Source: Alphaproteobacteria bacterium
Lineage (GTDB): Bacteria > Pseudomonadota > Alphaproteobacteria > RF32 > CAG-239
Direction: 5' to 3'
Assembly (NCBI GenBank): GCA_017557925.1
Contig: JAFYWO010000037.1
Span: 1-9,644, forward strand
Length of the DNA: 9,644 bases
Shown: positions 6,629 to 9,644 of the stretch, piece after piece
How the letters are laid out: the number at the start of each line of letters is the position of its first letter
How positions within the stretch are numbered: the first letter of the stretch is position 1
Made by a program: the position numbers and the translations under genes
The notes under the pieces: generated by a model
Told to the model about the DNA's origin: nothing
Database searches by the model: none
Seen by the model: only the letters and a program-made list of their open reading frames with translations

Positions 6629-6763
6629 TGTTTACCTAAATTTTCTTAAAAATACACTTTACGAATTTACCTTTTTTTATCATAAAACACAATTTATTTG
6701 CCCTTTATTAACAGATTTAAAAATATACTAAAAAAAATCACCCGCCAAAATTAGGATAAAAAA
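6629..6763. promoter_or_regulatory. Divergent promoter region between ampG and murJ
   Basis: This 135-bp AT-rich gap must hold promoters for both directions. Toward ampG (minus) there is a TATGAT at 6684-6679; toward murJ (plus) a TATACT at 6724-6729. Neither has a good -35 box at standard spacing. The murJ ribosome binding site is AGGA at 6753-6756, 7 nt before the ATG. No clear inverted repeat suggests an operator. Confidence 0.5.
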
Positions 6764-8338
6764 ATGTCTTTTATAAAATCTATCGCAACATTTAGTGGCT
6801 TTACAATGATATCCCGTATTACAGGTTTTATACGAGATATGATTATAGCAAATTTTTTAGGTGCAGGAACGGTATCTGATGCTTTTCTTGTTTCTTTTAA
6901 GTTACCGAATTTATTCCGTAGCCTTTTTGCCGAAGGTGCTTTTACATCGGCTTTTGTTCCTCTTTTTTCATCCAAATTAATTTCAAAAAGCAAAGACGAC
7001 GCCATAAAATTTGCCTCATCATCAATATCTTTGCTTGTTTTCGTACTCATAATATTTACCATAATTATTGAAATTTTTATGCCACAAGTCGTAAAAATAT
7101 TAGCCCCCGGATTTATTGCAGAACCGGAAAAAATAGCACTGACAACAACACTATGCCGCATAACTTTTCCTTTTCTACTATTCATATCTATAGTATCATT
7201 TCAAGCCGGTATCTTAAATTCTTTTGAGCGCTTTGGTGCACCTGCCGCAGCTCCAATTATACTAAATTTAGGCATAATAACTTCCGGCCTTATTGCTGTG
7301 ATGTTTTTTGACGTTCCAGTTTATGCTATGGCATTTGGCATAACCATATCCGGTATAATAGAAGTATTATGGCTAAAATACTTCTTAAATAAAGAAAACA
7401 TAAAAATAATTCCGGATATTCACCTTATAAAAACACTAAAAAACGAAGAAACTCAAACCCTGTTTAAGCGTATAACACCAGGTATTGTCGGTGCTGGAAT
7501 TTATCAAATAAATATGGTTGTAGATACCATTTTAGTTTCTCTTGTTTCAAGCGGTGCGGTATCTTGGCTATACTATGCCAATCGTTTACAACAACTCCCC
7601 CTTGGTGTAATAGGTGCTGCTATAAGTGTAGCATTATTACCTCTTTTATCTAAAAAACTAAAAGAAAACAAAATAAACGAAGCAAAAGACACCCAAGACA
7701 AAGCAATTTTTTATGGTCTGGTTATGTCTTTACCTGCTTCTGTTTTATTTATTCTCTTAGCCGATTCGCTTATTCAACTTCTCTTTGAACACGGAAAATT
7801 CACACCAAAAGATACTATTGCCACAGCTTTGGCTCTAAAAGCTTATGCCATAGGACTTCCTGCTTATGTTATGGTAAAAGCTCTGATGCCAAATTTTTTT
7901 GCCAGAGGTGATACCATTACTCCCGTAAAATACAGCTCTGTTGTATTTATAACAAATTTTGCTCTAAACCTAATTCTTATGAAACCGCTTGGACATATTG
8001 GTATAGCCGTTGCAACATCTATTTCTGCTTTTGTATCTTTGTATCAATATATTCGTGGGCTAAAAAAACGAGGTTATTGGGAATTTTCTCCTACTTTGAA
8101 AAAACAAATAAAACTTACTGTTATATGTTCTGTTGCCATGTCTGTAACAGTGTATTTGCTTCAATACACACTAAACACACTACTGCCGACAAACTTAATA
8201 CATATACTAATCCTAAAATTAGCTGTTATAGGAACTTTTGGTCTTGCAACTTTTTTGGTTTTTGCTAAGATAACCGGTATTATAGATATAAATGCTATTA
8301 TATCCAACCTTCTATCAAGGAGAAAAAGAGTATGCTGA
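6764..8338 (+). CDS. murJ: Lipid II flippase MurJ
   Basis: The 524-residue polytopic protein belongs to the MurJ/MviN branch of the MOP flippases and moves undecaprenyl-linked lipid II from the inner to the outer face of the cytoplasmic membrane for peptidoglycan synthesis. The N-terminus is very typical: Arg18, Arg24, Asp39 and Arg52 sit at the same residue numbers as the functionally important residues of E. coli MurJ, in SRITGFIRD, SDAFLVSFKLPNLFR and FAEGAFTSAFVP. The conserved YYANRLQQLPLG supplies Arg274, matching the essential Arg near 270 in E. coli. The length suits the usual 14 membrane segments. The start is fixed by an AGGA 7 nt upstream and by the family N-terminus. The last codons overlap the next gene by 7 nt, so the two are translationally coupled. 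No defects are seen. Confidence 0.97.
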   Translation: MSFIKSIATFSGFTMISRITGFIRDMIIANFLGAGTVSDAFLVSFKLPNLFRSLFAEGAFTSAFVPLFSSKLISKSKDDAIKFASSSISLLVFVLIIFTIIIEIFMPQVVKILAPGFIAEPEKIALTTTLCRITFPFLLFISIVSFQAGILNSFERFGAPAAAPIILNLGIITSGLIAVMFFDVPVYAMAFGITISGIIEVLWLKYFLNKENIKIIPDIHLIKTLKNEETQTLFKRITPGIVGAGIYQINMVVDTILVSLVSSGAVSWLYYANRLQQLPLGVIGAAISVALLPLLSKKLKENKINEAKDTQDKAIFYGLVMSLPASVLFILLADSLIQLLFEHGKFTPKDTIATALALKAYAIGLPAYVMVKALMPNFFARGDTITPVKYSSVVFITNFALNLILMKPLGHIGIAVATSISAFVSLYQYIRGLKKRGYWEFSPTLKKQIKLTVICSVAMSVTVYLLQYTLNTLLPTNLIHILILKLAVIGTFGLATFLVFAKITGIIDINAIISNLLSRRKRVC

Positions 8339-9381
8339 AAAGCTTTTTTGCAAAACTGAAACTTATTCTTAAACGTCTTATAGGAAAACTTGTTTATATT
8401 TATACTTATCTAAAAGGCTATCTTCCTATTTTCATAAAAAAAATCCAACAAAAGGATACCTCCGCTTCCGCTTTTATATCCTCTCTCATTAAAGAATGGA
8501 AGTTAAGTTCTTTAGTATTTTTTGGCATAATCGTATTATATTATGGTTTGGGAGCTTTTGTCAGTTCAAGCATTAACAACACCTTAAATAAAGAAATAAA
8601 AATAGACCAATCAACAGAACGCTATGCAACCGTATCTGTTATCTATGCACTAAAATCACAAATAGATGACACCCCTTGGACACCATCACTTCCACTAATT
8701 TTCCCTGCCTCCATTTTAGATAATCTTCCAAGCTTTCAACAAGGCTCAAAATCAGCTACTCTGAATATCATAAAAAAACTATCCGGATTATACCTTGATA
8801 AATCCTTAAAAAATGCAAGCCAATTACTTAATTATCCTGAAAACATTTGGCTTTTTTCACAAAATGAGGATGATAAACTTTCACCAGGCTCAGCAAAACA
8901 ATACCGTAAAGCTCTTGGAGAGATAAAAAACTTTTCCAAAACAGAAGCTGTGCGCTTTCCTCTCAGCCCCTCAAATTTAATATATCAATTAGACGCCATA
9001 AACACTATTTTATCTAACCAAACCGAACAAATAGAAAAACACGTTCTGGAACACAATACAGACTTAACAGACCTTAAGGCAGATAACCTATTCTATCGCA
9101 CTCAAGGTGTTTTGTATACAATCCATTATTATCTTTCAGGTCTAACTAAAGACTACCAAGACTTAATTGTAGAAAAAGACCTATACGAAGATGTAACAAC
9201 TGCCTTGCAATCGCTAAATAAAGCAATAAATCTAAAACCGTTTATTGTAAAAAACTCCTCACTTGAAGATATATATGGAGCAAACCATTTAATGTATTTA
9301 GCCTTTTATATCTCAAAAACTCAAAATATTTTAACCACAATATCTGCTACCATAAAAGATAGCACACCAAAGGAGCAATAA
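8332..9381 (+). CDS. DUF2333-family membrane-anchored protein
   Basis: The 349-residue product matches the DUF2333 family of mainly proteobacterial proteins of unknown function. Seen in order: a basic N-terminal region with an amphipathic or weakly hydrophobic stretch (1-40), one clear membrane segment at about 58-80 (LSSLVFFGIIVLYYGLGAFV), then a soluble domain. The soluble part has family-like motifs: TPWTPSLPLIFPASILDNLP followed by FQQG, LLNYPENIWLF, a DNLFYRTQGVLYTIHYYL segment and a C-terminal NHLMYLAFYI stretch. The topology suggests a periplasmic domain on a single anchor. The ATG has an ideal AAGGAG (8317-8322) 9 nt upstream and overlaps the murJ stop by 7 nt; its own stop overlaps the next start by 1 nt. 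Tight coupling with murJ hints at an envelope role, which is inference only. Confidence 0.85.
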   Translation: MLKSFFAKLKLILKRLIGKLVYIYTYLKGYLPIFIKKIQQKDTSASAFISSLIKEWKLSSLVFFGIIVLYYGLGAFVSSSINNTLNKEIKIDQSTERYATVSVIYALKSQIDDTPWTPSLPLIFPASILDNLPSFQQGSKSATLNIIKKLSGLYLDKSLKNASQLLNYPENIWLFSQNEDDKLSPGSAKQYRKALGEIKNFSKTEAVRFPLSPSNLIYQLDAINTILSNQTEQIEKHVLEHNTDLTDLKADNLFYRTQGVLYTIHYYLSGLTKDYQDLIVEKDLYEDVTTALQSLNKAINLKPFIVKNSSLEDIYGANHLMYLAFYISKTQNILTTISATIKDSTPKEQ

Positions 9382-9644
9382 TGATAATAGAAGAAAAGAA
9401 TTTATCATCTACAGAAAAAATCTTATTTTTTCCAACCACTGCTCCCATAATAGGTACTTTTTCCATAAAAGATACCTCATCATTTGATTTGGTTAAAAAC
9501 CTAAAACAAATAAACCTTGCTAAAGACTTTATTTTAACAAAAGACTTCTTATATATAGAAGCACAATCACAAGAACTACTTGAAGATTTATATTTAATCT
9601 GCTTAGGCGAGTTAGATGACTATATATCTTCCCCCTCACCACAA
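9381..9644 (+). CDS. Nfu/NifU N-terminal domain protein (3' truncated by window edge)
   Basis: The ATG at 9381-9383 overlaps the preceding stop as TAATG and has an AAGGAG at 9370-9375. The 88 visible residues resemble the Nfu N-terminal domain: a short first strand, KILFFP in place of the usual LKFLPG, then IGTFSIKDTSSF, a region where the family has (F)-x-GVxGVF, and DFILTKDFLYIEA matching SDFITVTK. The family's conserved TPNP motif near residue 10 is replaced by SSTE, so the domain is divergent. In full-length Nfu proteins this domain precedes the CxxC domain that binds an Fe-S cluster for transfer to target enzymes; that part would lie beyond the window, so its presence is not shown. It is probably the third gene of the murJ operon. 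Confidence 0.65.
   Translation, partial: MIIEEKNLSSTEKILFFPTTAPIIGTFSIKDTSSFDLVKNLKQINLAKDFILTKDFLYIEAQSQELLEDLYLICLGELDDYISSPSPQ

Noticed and set aside
6751..7185. Minus-strand open frame of 144 codons
   Set aside because: It is fully antisense to the well-supported start of murJ and shows no protein-like features of its own.

Overview
The window looks like a chromosomal segment of an AT-rich alphaproteobacterium. The base composition is strongly AT-biased. MurJ, an AmpG-type permease, a DUF2333 protein and an Nfu/NifU-type protein in this arrangement, with close matches to alphaproteobacterial versions of these families, point to a host-associated, possibly gut or intracellular-lineage, member. 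The taxonomic call is inference; no rRNA is present.

Layout. (a) 1-1677 (+): the C-terminal 558 residues of a large protein with ankyrin repeats at its end, cut off by the left edge. (b) 1728-2899 (-): two overlapping reading frames that probably derive from one gene of about 390 codons. The first encodes a hydrophilic N-terminal part of unknown function. The second encodes a T4-lysozyme-like (GH24-type) domain with an intact Glu-Asp-Thr catalytic pattern. They are joined at a run of five A's where the frame shifts. (c) 2900-3211: a non-coding stretch holding a likely minus-strand promoter whose -35 box overlaps a perfect 14-bp palindrome, then two tandem intrinsic terminators just upstream of the gene start, and the terminator of the tRNA gene. 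(d) 3212-3302 (-): tRNA-Ser with anticodon GGA and encoded CCA. (e) 3361-6628 (-): an exported nitroreductase-family protein, a pentapeptide-repeat protein and an AmpG muropeptide permease. (f) 6764-9644 (+): a tight operon of murJ (lipid II flippase), a DUF2333 membrane protein (7-nt overlap) and the start of an Nfu-type Fe-S protein (1-nt overlap), cut off by the right edge.

How it fits together. The right two thirds looks like ordinary core genome, with ampG (import of recycled muropeptides) and murJ (export of the lipid-linked cell-wall precursor) divergently transcribed from a 135-bp intergenic region. The left third, beyond the 3' end of the tRNA-Ser gene, looks accessory: an ankyrin protein of unknown target, a frameshifted lysozyme-domain gene and an unusual leader with stacked terminators. 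tRNA 3' ends are classic integration points, but no integrase or clear attachment repeat is visible here. The most unusual signal is the regulated-looking leader and the frame disruption of the lysozyme-domain gene.
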